Origin: Terebella lapidaria | Lineage: Eukaryota > Annelida > Polychaeta > Terebellida > Terebellidae | Length of the DNA stretch: 64,000 nucleotides | NCBI GenBank assembly: GCA_949152475.1 | Contig: OX424563.1 | Span: 37,396,120-37,460,119 of the forward strand | Reading direction: 5' to 3' | In this document: positions 33,333 through 42,438 of the stretch, in pieces | How the letters are laid out: every line of letters begins with the position of its first letter | How positions within the stretch are numbered: position 1 is the first letter of the stretch | Translations under genes and position numbers: made by a program | Notes under the pieces: generated by a model | Databases searched by the model: none | Told to the model about the DNA's origin: nothing | The model's input: the letters and a program-made list of their open reading frames with translations, nothing else

Positions 33333-36300
33333 ATGGGCCATTGGCAGGTGTGTGCACGGCTTCACAGGCGAGAAGCTCGACGAAGACGTGAAGAACACAT
33401 TGCCAGGGGGGAATTTTTAGTTTCACAGATTTTTAATAGGTTTTTCCGGTGTGCATCCAAAGTAACTGGATGGGCGCAGGAGGAGCTCGAGGATCGAATT
33501 CTCGACTATTTGGAGGGCAAGCCTGTCAACACAGACGGGAGTGCCAATGTACAGCAAACCGATGGAGCCGTGGAGCGTCTAATGCCCCGCGGAGACGTCG
33601 ACGAAATGCAGACCGATGGAGCCGTGGAGCGTTTGGGGACCCACGGAGACATCAACGAGGTTTCTGCTAGCAGCAAGGAGAACCAACAGGTTACAACCTT
33701 GAGGCTGGAGGCTGCGAAACAGCAGGGACCCCCCTATGCAACTGAACCACAAGCGGCCGTGAAAGAGGAGACGGAGGGCCGGTGGAGCGGAATGACCAAG
33801 GGGCCAGCGCAGCAGCTATTGCTGGTGGACGACTCATTACTTATCCGGAGCGGCGGTTCCGAGGGGAGTGATTCCCTTAAGACTGACAGAGAGGACCAGG
33901 GTGGTGCATCACTGTGGGTGGACGACTCAGTACTTATCCAGGGCGGCGTCCCTGAGGAGAGTGGCAGCTCTCTTAAGATTGACAGAAATGGCCAGGTGGT
34001 GTCGCTGTCAGCCGGTGCCCGAGGCACATTGGCGTGGTATGCGGCGTGCCACGTTATGGGGAAGGCGACTCGTATGTTGGTGGACACGGGTGCCTCTTCC
34101 ACCGTTCTGGACGAGTGTCTCTTCGACCAAATGGATGACGAACATAAAGCAATGATAAGGCAGACGAGAATAAGGTTACGGGCAGCAACCGGAGACTACT
34201 TACAGGTTCAAGGAGAGATGACAGTTCAACTTCTACTGGGCACACGACTCGTGTCGGCAGATGTACTGGTAGCCAAACTAGGGATCCCGGGAGTGTTGGG
34301 GCTTGATGTACTTCAGCAGATTGGGGGACAGCTGGATCTGCGTAAGGGCGAGTGGCAGGTGGGCGACACTACCGTAGTGATGAGCTCGGGCCACGAGGAC
34401 GCCGTCTACACACTGGTGACGGAGGAGACGGTCGTCTTGCCACCCTTTTCAGAGATGATGGTGGACCTCAAGCTGACAGGAAGTGAGGGAGGAGTTCCGA
34501 AGGCCGGCCTCGTGCAGTCCGCAAGAGAGCCGTTGGAGGACGACCCCCTCGTAGTGGGACGAGCCCTGGTACGACCCCGAGGACGCCTGGTACCGGTGGT
34601 ACTTCTGAACGCCGGCGCTGGAGCTTGCACTGTGCTGATGGGGACCATCCTAGCCGAGCTTCACGGAATAGAGGCCGTGATCGACCTAGGATTTCGTCCC
34701 GATGGAGGGAAAACAACCCAGAATGAACCTAAAAGGGAACAGTGGTACCGGGAGGAGAGCGGGAGGGAGCATGAGCCCCTTACACCAAACTCCACCAAGT
34801 GGCGGAACCGGACGCCTGAGCAGCCCGAAACCAGAGTGCACGCCATGCACGCAGAATCGTCGACGAAGACACCAGAGTGCCCGGAGCATTTAGAACCGCT
34901 CCTGGAGGGAATGCATCCGAACTTGACGGAAAAGGAGGTGGAGGTCGTCAGCGATCTCCTTCGACGCCACCAGCAGGTCTTTATGGGACCAGATGGGAGG
35001 TTGGGCCGGACGTCCCTGGCGAAACACGTCATCGACACGGGAGATCACCCCCCGATCAAGCAGCCTCTGAGGAGAGCCCCGTACTACCAACAAGAGCTGA
35101 TCGAGGACGAGGTCGACAAGATGTTGAAAGCTGACGTTGTGGAGCCAAGCGACAGTCCATGGTCGTCTCCCATCGTGCTAGTGAAAAAGAAGGATGGTGC
35201 ACTGAGATTTTGCGTCGACTACCGCCGTCTAAATGATGTCACCCGGAAGGATGCGTACCCCCTGCCTCGAGTCGACGAGAGTTTTGATACCTTGTCAGGA
35301 GGACGATATTTTTCGACGCTAGACTTGGCTAGTGGTTACTGGCAGGTCGAGATGGACGACAGGGACAAGGAGAAGACGGCGTTCACTACCCGTAGTGGAC
35401 TCTATCAATTTAAAGTGATGCCGTTTGGATTGGCGACGACCCCGGCTACTTTTGAACGTCTAATGGAGCTGGCACTGAGGGGACTCCAATGGAAGCGTTG
35501 TCTAATTTATTTGGACGATGTCGTCTGTCTTGGAAAGACTTTCCAAGAAGCCGTGGACAACCTCGAGGACGTGTTCCGGAGACTGCAGGCTGCCGGGCTG
35601 AAGCTGAAACCCGCCAAGTGTGAGCTGTTTCGACAACAGGTCAACTTCCTGGGCCATGTCGTGTCCGACCGAGGCATCCAGTGCGACCCTGCCAAGGTCG
35701 AAGCTGTAATAAAAATGGTTCCTCCGACCACCTTGACAGAACTAAGGAGCTTCCTTGGGTTCGTGGGGTACTACCGCAGATTCATCCCTGACTTTGCCAC
35801 CCGAGCGGGACCCCTCAACCACCTGTTAAAGAAGGAAGTCAACTACCATTGGAGCGAGGCTCATCAGCAGGCGTTCGAGGCGCTGCGTCAACCCCTGACC
35901 GAGCACCCCCTGCTGGTGTACCCTGACATGGACCAAGAATTTATTTTAGATACTGATGCTAGCGGCTACGGAGTGGGAGGCGTCTTATCCCAAGTGCAGG
36001 ACGGACGAGAGCGGGTGATCGCCTATGCTTCCAGAACCCTGAGGGACACCCAGCGGAATTACTGCACCACCAAGCGGGAGCTCCTGGCCGTCGTCAGTAT
36101 GATACACCATTTCAGACATTTCTTGTGGGGGAGAGCGTTCTTACTACGAACCGACCACGCCTCTCTCAAGTGGCTACTGAACTTTCGGGATGCGGAAGGA
36201 ATGATCGCTAGATGGGCAGCTCGCATCGCCAGCTACGCCTTCAGGTGTGAGGTCCGACCGGGAGTACAACACGGGAATGCAGACGGGATGTCCAGATGCC

Positions 36301-38351
36301 GACAGTGCCGGAGACCGGATTGTCCCGCCCCTCGCCACACCACAAGACCCGAAGGAGAAGAGGAGGCCTGTCCGACTCAGGAGGAGTGTCCCCTACCCCT
36401 GGAGGACCTCTCTGACGAGGATCTGCTTCCACCGATCAGCGGAGAAGGATGGAGCCCCGGAGGACCTCAAGTTAACATCTTGCGGGAGGTCCCTGTGGAG
36501 CCCTGGACGGAGGACTACTATTGCGGAGATGGAGTCGGGATATTCCAGATCTGGGAGGTGCGCTGCCAGGAGGACCCGAGGACGACTACCCAGCCGACCG
36601 AGGAATGCCTGCCTGACCGGAGCCCCCCACAGACGGAGGAAGGAGCCAGGAGCGTCTGCAGAACCCTGCATCAGCTCCGCCCCTCTGCCTGGGTTTGGTT
36701 TCTCCTGATGATGCTCCTCGCACTGCATGGTTTGGGACCGGAGGTTGTGGCCGGAGCAGCGATCGGCGCGACAGCCGACGTGTGGATGCGCTGCCGAGAG
36801 GAGCCCTTCCTGGACCCATGCCCCAACCCTGTGATCCGAGATCCAGACAAACAAATGCTAGCTGTCACGCGGGCTATGGCTACGAGAGGACGCCGGAATC
36901 CGATGGAGGGAGCCCCGGAGGCCCAGGTCCTGAATGGTTATTCCCAGGAGGACCTAGTGACCCTTCAACGAGCCGACCCTGAAGTTGGAGGCATCCTCGG
37001 GTGGAAGAATATTTTCACTGAGAGACCTGCATGGCCCGAAGTCAGAACAAAAAGTCAGCAAATGAAGACTCTGTGGCAACAGTGGGACCAGCTGGAGCTA
37101 CGTGATGGGCTTCTGTACCGGCGGTACCAAGCGGCTTGCCAGAACGCACCAATCCATCAACTGGTCGTTCCACAGGTCCTGAGACGCGCCGTCATGAAGG
37201 AGGTCCACACCGGCAAGCTGATGAGCCACCAGGGAGTCACCAAAACAGTCCACCGACTAAAAGCGAGAATGTACTGGCCGGGTATGACGAAGGACGTGGA
37301 GCGTTGGTGCCGGGAGTGCCTGAAGTGTAGTGGGAGAAAGCCGCGACCGGGGCCCAAGTACCACCCCATGGGAAATCTACCGGTAGGCGATCGGCTAGAA
37401 AGGGTGGCCATGGACATTTTGGAGCCTGGAACGATCACCAATTCTGGGAACCGGTATATACTGGTCGTGGGTGATTATTTCACCAAGTGGACTGAGGCCT
37501 ACGCTCTACCCAACCATGAGGCTCAGACGGTGGCGGACGTTTTTGTGACTGAGTTCGTGTGCCGCCTGGGAATGCCAGCCAAGATACACACCGACCAGGG
37601 ACGAGAGTTCGAGAGTAAGCTTTTCCTTGAGATGATCAAGATCCTAGGAGGGGAGAAGACTCGGACGACCCCTTATCACGCCAAATCAGACGGGATGGTC
37701 GAGCGATTCAACCGGACCCTGCTGAACCTTCTGGCCGTGGTCGTGGACGAGAACCATGACGACTGGGACGACCATCTGCCCTACGTGATGGCGACTTATA
37801 GAACGTCAGTACACGAAAGCACCGGGTGTACACCATTTCGAATGATGATGGGACGGGAGGCAACCACCCCATTGGACCTGAGGTACCGGACGAAACCGGA
37901 CGATTTGGGAGGACCAGTCCCCGAGTGTGCGTCCGAATACGTCGAATGGGTGAAGGAAGCCACCATACAAGCTCACGAGACTGCCCGAGAGTGCCTGAAG
38001 ACGGCTACGGTGCGACAAAAGCGCCATCATGACGTAAAATCAGCCGCTCGACATTTTCCGGTGGGCACCTGGGTGATGTATTGGTACCCTCCAAAGGCTA
38101 GACCAAAACTAGGACTAGGGTGGACGGGACCTTATCTCGTTGTGAAGTCTCATCTCGGATGGATGGTGTCCATACAAGATCGACCCGGTGGCAAGATTAA
38201 AGATGTCCACATTGACAATATAAAAAGGTGCTGGTTTACCCCTGAAACCGACGCCTGGATACCCAATCCGGACGATGTGACCCCAGTCCGGACCCCCAGT
38301 GATGACGAGGGACGAGTGGAAAACAGCGGGAATGCAGTCCAAACGATGTAA
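33333..38351 (+). CDS. pol: Pol polyprotein of element C (protease, RT, RNase H, integrase)
   Basis: One open frame of 1672 codons. Protease: LVDTGASSTVLD (about residues 248-260) and LGVPGVLGLDVL-like flap. Reverse transcriptase: PIVLVKKKDGALRFCVDYRR, FSTLDLASGYWQVEM, YQFKVMPFG, catalytic CLIYLDDVV (near 35500). RNase H: FILDTDASGYGVGGVLSQ, TKRELLAVVSM, LLRTDHASLKWLLNF. A spacer with a hydrophobic segment (about 36676-36780) comes next. Integrase: HHCC zinc domain (HTGKLMSHQG...CRECLKC), DDE core (AMDILEP, HTDQGREFESK, VERFNRTL), and a C-terminal GPY/F module (GWTGPYLVVKS). Length is well above usual Ty3 pol (~1200) because of the N-terminal extension and the spacer. It looks whole. Confidence 0.95.
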   Translation: MGHWQVCARLHRREARRRREEHIARGEFLVSQIFNRFFRCASKVTGWAQEELEDRILDYLEGKPVNTDGSANVQQTDGAVERLMPRGDVDEMQTDGAVERLGTHGDINEVSASSKENQQVTTLRLEAAKQQGPPYATEPQAAVKEETEGRWSGMTKGPAQQLLLVDDSLLIRSGGSEGSDSLKTDREDQGGASLWVDDSVLIQGGVPEESGSSLKIDRNGQVVSLSAGARGTLAWYAACHVMGKATRMLVDTGASSTVLDECLFDQMDDEHKAMIRQTRIRLRAATGDYLQVQGEMTVQLLLGTRLVSADVLVAKLGIPGVLGLDVLQQIGGQLDLRKGEWQVGDTTVVMSSGHEDAVYTLVTEETVVLPPFSEMMVDLKLTGSEGGVPKAGLVQSAREPLEDDPLVVGRALVRPRGRLVPVVLLNAGAGACTVLMGTILAELHGIEAVIDLGFRPDGGKTTQNEPKREQWYREESGREHEPLTPNSTKWRNRTPEQPETRVHAMHAESSTKTPECPEHLEPLLEGMHPNLTEKEVEVVSDLLRRHQQVFMGPDGRLGRTSLAKHVIDTGDHPPIKQPLRRAPYYQQELIEDEVDKMLKADVVEPSDSPWSSPIVLVKKKDGALRFCVDYRRLNDVTRKDAYPLPRVDESFDTLSGGRYFSTLDLASGYWQVEMDDRDKEKTAFTTRSGLYQFKVMPFGLATTPATFERLMELALRGLQWKRCLIYLDDVVCLGKTFQEAVDNLEDVFRRLQAAGLKLKPAKCELFRQQVNFLGHVVSDRGIQCDPAKVEAVIKMVPPTTLTELRSFLGFVGYYRRFIPDFATRAGPLNHLLKKEVNYHWSEAHQQAFEALRQPLTEHPLLVYPDMDQEFILDTDASGYGVGGVLSQVQDGRERVIAYASRTLRDTQRNYCTTKRELLAVVSMIHHFRHFLWGRAFLLRTDHASLKWLLNFRDAEGMIARWAARIASYAFRCEVRPGVQHGNADGMSRCRQCRRPDCPAPRHTTRPEGEEEACPTQEECPLPLEDLSDEDLLPPISGEGWSPGGPQVNILREVPVEPWTEDYYCGDGVGIFQIWEVRCQEDPRTTTQPTEECLPDRSPPQTEEGARSVCRTLHQLRPSAWVWFLLMMLLALHGLGPEVVAGAAIGATADVWMRCREEPFLDPCPNPVIRDPDKQMLAVTRAMATRGRRNPMEGAPEAQVLNGYSQEDLVTLQRADPEVGGILGWKNIFTERPAWPEVRTKSQQMKTLWQQWDQLELRDGLLYRRYQAACQNAPIHQLVVPQVLRRAVMKEVHTGKLMSHQGVTKTVHRLKARMYWPGMTKDVERWCRECLKCSGRKPRPGPKYHPMGNLPVGDRLERVAMDILEPGTITNSGNRYILVVGDYFTKWTEAYALPNHEAQTVADVFVTEFVCRLGMPAKIHTDQGREFESKLFLEMIKILGGEKTRTTPYHAKSDGMVERFNRTLLNLLAVVVDENHDDWDDHLPYVMATYRTSVHESTGCTPFRMMMGREATTPLDLRYRTKPDDLGGPVPECASEYVEWVKEATIQAHETARECLKTATVRQKRHHDVKSAARHFPVGTWVMYWYPPKARPKLGLGWTGPYLVVKSHLGWMVSIQDRPGGKIKDVHIDNIKRCWFTPETDAWIPNPDDVTPVRTPSDDEGRVENSGNAVQTM

Positions 38352-38365
38352 ACGATGACGGGAGC

Positions 38366-38495
38366 GTTCGCGGAAGAACCGTTCGCGGAAGCAGCGTTCG
38401 CGGAAGCAGCGTTCGCGGAAGTACCGTTCGCGGAAGTACCGTTCGCGGAAGCACGTACGCGGAAGCAGCGTTCGCGGAAGAACCGTTCGCGGAAG
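38366..38495 (+). repeat. 15-bp motif array in front of ORF3 of element C
   Basis: Nine head-to-tail units of 15 bp (core GTTCGCGGAAG) begin 15 bp after the pol stop and end about 70 bp before the internal TATA box. They match the LTR array in sequence, orientation and period. The array also leaves an open frame (FAEAA repeats) that I regard as incidental. Confidence 0.93.
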
Positions 38496-38563
38496 CAAGC
38501 GAAAAACGTTATTTCGTTCCACGACAATGCTTTTTCCCCCAGATCCCTGGTCCGCGCCTTTTC

Positions 38564-38570
38564 TATATAA
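38564..38570 (+). promoter_or_regulatory. Internal TATA box for ORF3 of element C
   Basis: TATATAA lies 42 bp before the ORF3 ATG (38606), in a GC-rich context (CGCGCCTTTTC upstream, GCAGGCCGGCC downstream), the same TATATAA as in the LTR. With the motif array immediately upstream it copies the LTR promoter plan. I infer an internal promoter with a 5' leader of roughly 10-15 nt. Confidence 0.7.
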
Positions 38571-38605
38571 GCAGGCCGGCCTACGATTCCGTCATCACTT
38601 CAACC

Positions 38606-39337
38606 ATGAACACACCAACTCTGCAGATCATTGAGATACCCGCATTTGCAGACGAAGATTTCGGGGACGTTCCAGATTTCGACTTGGCTGACTTTCTGCC
38701 CCTTGAAGTCGACAAGATGAGCGACCCACCTACCAAGATAGACAAGCCTGACCGAAAGCGGGAGCGCTCGAGGAGCCGGGAGCGTCGTGAGGAGCCCCGA
38801 GGAGGTCGACGGTCCCCTGCCCGGAAGTTGTCCACCGAGAGAGGGCGACGCTGGTGCAGCCCCTGCCGGATCCACGTGACGGCATCCAACTTTAGCCGAC
38901 ACGTGGCGACCAAACACACGCAGAAGGAGGGGCGGCACCTCTGCAAGATGTGCAGCCAGCGATTCGCCCGCCGAGCTGACAGAGACCGGCATGAGACGTC
39001 GCATGCCAGCGGCAACACCCTCAAGCCAGGACGGAGGAGGACGACGACCGACACGCCCGTGTCCGACCCCCGAGATGGTCCGACTACTGTGTCTGCCCCT
39101 GAGCTGAAGACTGTCAGCTTTGCGGCCAGCGGGACGACCAGCTCCACGCCGTCAAGCCCCCGGGAGGACGCCCCCAGGTCAGAGGACGCCCAGACCCCGA
39201 GGACGACCCCCCGAATAGCGAAGAGGAACCGGAGTCTCAGCAGGAGCGGAGAGAGGCAGAATCCCCGGAGGACCCCACCCCCGAGGACGACGGACCCCCC
39301 GTTCCCAGAGACTCGGCCCCTACCTACAAGCCCCTAG
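38606..39337 (+). CDS. ORF3 of element C: acidic, Arg/Ser-rich, two-finger C2H2 protein
   Basis: A 243-codon frame. Residues ~10-36 are acidic with bulky hydrophobics (DEDFGDVPDFDLADFLPLE), like acidic activation domains such as that of VP16. Residues ~45-75 are basic and Arg/Ser-rich (KRERSRSRERRE), plausibly a nuclear localisation signal. Residues ~88-135 hold two fingers: CSPC-x11-H-x4-H and CKMC-x12-H-x3-H. The remainder is Pro/Ser/Thr/Arg-rich. There is no signal peptide or membrane segment, so it is no envelope. It sits behind a motif array and TATA box. I infer a transcription activator of the element. The alternative is an RNA-binding or chromatin-tethering accessory protein. Confidence 0.82.
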   Translation: MNTPTLQIIEIPAFADEDFGDVPDFDLADFLPLEVDKMSDPPTKIDKPDRKRERSRSRERREEPRGGRRSPARKLSTERGRRWCSPCRIHVTASNFSRHVATKHTQKEGRHLCKMCSQRFARRADRDRHETSHASGNTLKPGRRRTTTDTPVSDPRDGPTTVSAPELKTVSFAASGTTSSTPSSPREDAPRSEDAQTPRTTPRIAKRNRSLSRSGERQNPRRTPPPRTTDPPFPETRPLPTSP

Positions 39338-39702
39338 ACCTGAGTTGGTACCTCAAGCCCGTTCCGGAGGAGGAGGACCAACTGCGACCGTATGTGGAGG
39401 GCCTGGGCAGAGCGGTCACTGCCGGAGAGAAGGCCCTGGAGGACCTGGCATCCACGATAGCCATGGGACGACGCCACCTCACCCAAGCGGAGGCTCGGCT
39501 CCAAGCCAAGGAGGAGCAGAGACAGCTCGAGGCCGAGGTGCTGCAGCTGTGAGGGGAGGCCTCTCAACGAGAGAAGAGCCACCGGAAGGAGCTGCGAGCC
39601 CACGTCCGAGAGACCAAGCTGCTCCGGGAACAGCTCCGAGCATATACAGACACTCGGGACAGGCTGGCGGAGACGTCCGAAAGCGAGGTGGATCGCCAGT
39701 GA
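39338..39702 (+). other. Coiled-coil-prone coding stretch after ORF3 of element C
   Basis: In one forward frame the stretch reads as a Glu/Leu/Arg-rich helix (EGLGRAVTAGEKALEDLAS, RLQAKEEQRQLEAEVLQL), and further helical sequence follows to about 39702. Low-complexity purine-rich DNA follows up to the polypurine tract. It may be a further part of the accessory coding region. I do not assign it a protein. Confidence 0.5.
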
Positions 39703-39785
39703 AGTGGAGGGAGAGAGCCCTGTAAACAACAGACAGACAGGAAAAGACGAAGAAGGAGGAAGAAGAGAAAAGAAGAGAGAGAAAG

Positions 39786-39822
39786 GATCAACGGGGACGT
39801 TGATCTCCAGAAAGGGTGGAGT
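39786..39822 (+). promoter_or_regulatory. Hairpin and polypurine tract of element C
   Basis: GATCAACG (39786-39793) pairs perfectly with CGTTGATC (39798-39805) around a GGGA tetraloop. The purine run AAAGGGTGGAG (39811-39821) then leads into the 3' LTR, a normal plus-strand primer. Confidence 0.75.
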
Positions 39823-40702
39823 TGTAACAAAACCATGCAACTGCCGCGCTGAAACGTTCGTTAGGAACGGTCACGTGATCTACAAAGTCCACTTGCGAAG
39901 ACACCGTTCGCAGAAGAACCGTTCGCGGAAGCACGATTGCGGAAGCATCATCAGCGGAAGCATCGTTCGCGGAAGAACCGTTCGCGGAAGCACGATTGCG
40001 GAAGCATCAGTCGCGGAAGCACCGTTCGCGGAAGAGGAGCCTTCGCGGAAGAACCGTTCGCGGACGCAGTCTTCACCACGTGGAGAAGAGTGCGGAAGAT
40101 ACGTTCGCGGACGAAGATGCGCGCGCAGCCACCCTGGCTATATAAGGGAGAGCGGACGGCCGCTCTGAGAGCACTGCAACAGCGACATCGACCGTGGGGA
40201 GATCGTCACCGCCACAGCCAAGGGACTCGATGAACTCCGTGCGGACGACTCCTTCTCCAGGGCCTTAGAGTCAACCGGGAATAGACCGACTACCTGGAGA
40301 AACCATTCGACTAAACGGGACGGGAAACTTCAACGGGAAGGGACAGAGAGACGCCGCCGGCTAAGAACTCTTTTTAGTTGTGCCCTCGTGCACTATTTAT
40401 TTTTGAAATGTGATCATAGAGTGCTCCATGTCTGAACTTCATATTTGTACGTCACGTGGGTGACCAGCCATACAATTGTAAGTTGATTTGATGTATATAA
40501 ATCTTCAATTTATTTACATCTGAGTTGCTTCTTGCCTAAGTGAAGCCGGTAAGCTACGGAGTGATGATACACCAGCGTTGGGGAACGCCAGATTAGTGAC
40601 GGCTCTCGAATCACAACGAGCGGGAGTTACATAAAGTCTATACGATCAGAGAAACCAGGTTTTTTGGGCCACACCGAAAACAAGTCATTACCAAACGTCA
40701 CA
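39823..40702 (+). repeat. 3' LTR of element C
   Basis: 880 bp, TGTAACAAAACC to GTCACA, with the same motif array, E-boxes and TATATAA as the 5' LTR, followed by the AATG target repeat. Confidence 0.94.
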
Positions 40703-42306
40703 AATGTACCCGCGGACAGCTGTCTCGGACAGCTATCAAAGCCAATGCGGCTGACAGCAAATGTTGACAGCAATTCTACGCGTGCAGCAGTGCATGCGGC
40801 GTCGCTGTAAACTTCTGTCCCCGGTCATAATGACACACTGCCCGGACCAAAATACAAACACTATAAAACTCATGCGGGGGCAATCATTTCCCTCCGGTGA
40901 CTCCAAATCAAACCGTGGATACGGGTAGAAAATGAGAATTTAACAGTAATTAAAATCAGTCATTAGCTATAGCTGCCGCACTGGCGGTAAATGACGGGAA
41001 ATTAATCACCTCAGCAAGGTAGAAATCGGGCTTGAAATTGACAGTAACCACTAACTTGTGGTTGTTACGATATGTCAGACGAAAACAACAATAAATTGCC
41101 GTTCTCCAGTCTTTTCGGATATCACATCACACCGTCACTGTCAAAATTAACGCAATTCCTTCACCCCTCTTTCGAGAGCGGAAATCACCTGATTTCCAAC
41201 CCTCTATTGCACCAGAAAGGAAATTTCACAAACTTGTCTCAATTGTGTCATTAATCGAGCAAGAACAGAATTCTCCAGAGACATGCCGCATACTAGTGGT
41301 TTTAATAATCCACTCAGTAAATAATAACATGAGATGGATAAATAAACATACACACTACCCATAGCCGCTGGTATGCTTACAAGGCGATCGGGTATGCCCA
41401 TGGTAGCCCTAAAGACAATTGAGCGCCCTGTGGGCGTTGATCAGACGCCCACTAGCAACCCCAACGTACAATAAGGCCACAGAGTAATACCGGTCAAACC
41501 CAGAGCCCAAACAAACGACCACCGGAGCGCGGAACCAATAGATTAGACGTGGTGCCGGCAGAGCCATAACCGCATTGGTTAGGGAGCGAACCCTTCATGC
41601 CGGCGCCCAATCTAGAGGATCCCAAACATGATGAAATCAATAGCCGGCGCTCGTCCGGAACTGCCTGCGAACAGAGTCCAGATCCAAACAAGCACCTTAA
41701 GATAGCATATTGACCTTATCCGATGGTAGTGATAGGGAGTAGAAACCACAAAGTATACTTCGCATGTAGAATACGACCCCCTTCCTAGAAGGAGGCCGGG
41801 GTTCCGGTCATTCTGGCCGGACCATGTATTGTAAGGTACGACCTGGACGAAAATGAGCATCACCCACTGCTGCGGCTGGTCCGCACATGCGGACTTAACA
41901 GCCGGTCCATTAAAAATAATGGTTAAACGGTTTCCTGCCGCTAGAAACCTTAAACTACTATAAACTTAATTACAGTAGTGGCGCATGGGTGATGACACAC
42001 CAGAGTGTGTCACCCAAAAGCATCCGGAGCACTACTATATATCCATGTGATATCTGTTTATCTATTTTCTTGGCCCACACGTACTGGCTCATTTGTGAAA
42101 CCATGTTGGTTTGACTGTGAACATTGTCACTTGTACTTGGGTTCACATAGTTCGATTTTGGATTTTGTTGGGATTGTCCAGAATTTGGACGTATACTGGT
42201 GACTTGTTCTGTCAAGTGCCAGGGACACTGACTGGTCACTGTCGACTGTGACTGTTGACTATGATAAATAACTACGCATGCACAACTGTGCATAACGTTA
42301 AACAAT
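40703..42306. other. Unassigned DNA between element C and gag of F
   Basis: No gene recognised. 41400-41940 is a GC-richer block with a hairpin-like flavour but no known motif. At 41986-42009 TGACACAC and GTGTGTCA form a hairpin with a CAGA loop. It may contain leader sequence of F or a small retroposon ending in the ATTC run that follows. Confidence 0.45.
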
Positions 42307-42337
42307 ATTCATTCATTCATTCATTCATTCATTCATT
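42307..42337 (+). repeat. (ATTC)n microsatellite
   Basis: About 7.5 perfect ATTC units. Tetranucleotide tails like this often mark the 3' end of invertebrate SINEs or LINEs, but no Pol III boxes are recognised upstream. Confidence 0.9.
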
Positions 42338-42438
42338 AACACATTCACTGTATATTCTCCATGATTTGAACTACGGTTGATTGCAGTTGTCCAGTATAAC
42401 TTGTCTCGTTTACTTTGTGGTTGCCTGTTAAATACACC

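Larger units (their letters stand above)
29828..40702 (+). mobile_element. Ty3/gypsy element C with zinc-finger ORF3, near-complete and young (family 2)
   Basis: LTR, tRNA-His primer site, gag with CCHC knuckle, a single 1672-codon pol frame, motif array, internal TATA box, C2H2 ORF3, hairpin, polypurine tract, LTR. The LTRs (874 and 880 bp) differ at about ten positions plus a small indel, roughly 1%. The insertion is bounded by AATG direct repeats (29824-29827, 40703-40706). It lies inside element F, downstream of the D fragment. It looks whole or nearly so. The total of 10.9 kb is large for Ty3/gypsy because of the repetitive gag front and ORF3. Confidence 0.95.

Noticed and set aside
38355-38570. 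71-codon frame of FAEAA repeats directly after pol of element C
   Set aside because: It is the 15-bp array read in one frame; the same array is non-coding in the LTR.
38606-39337. ORF3 of element C as an envelope gene
   Set aside because: No signal peptide, no membrane anchor, no Cys-rich ectodomain; zinc fingers and basic regions point to a nuclear protein.
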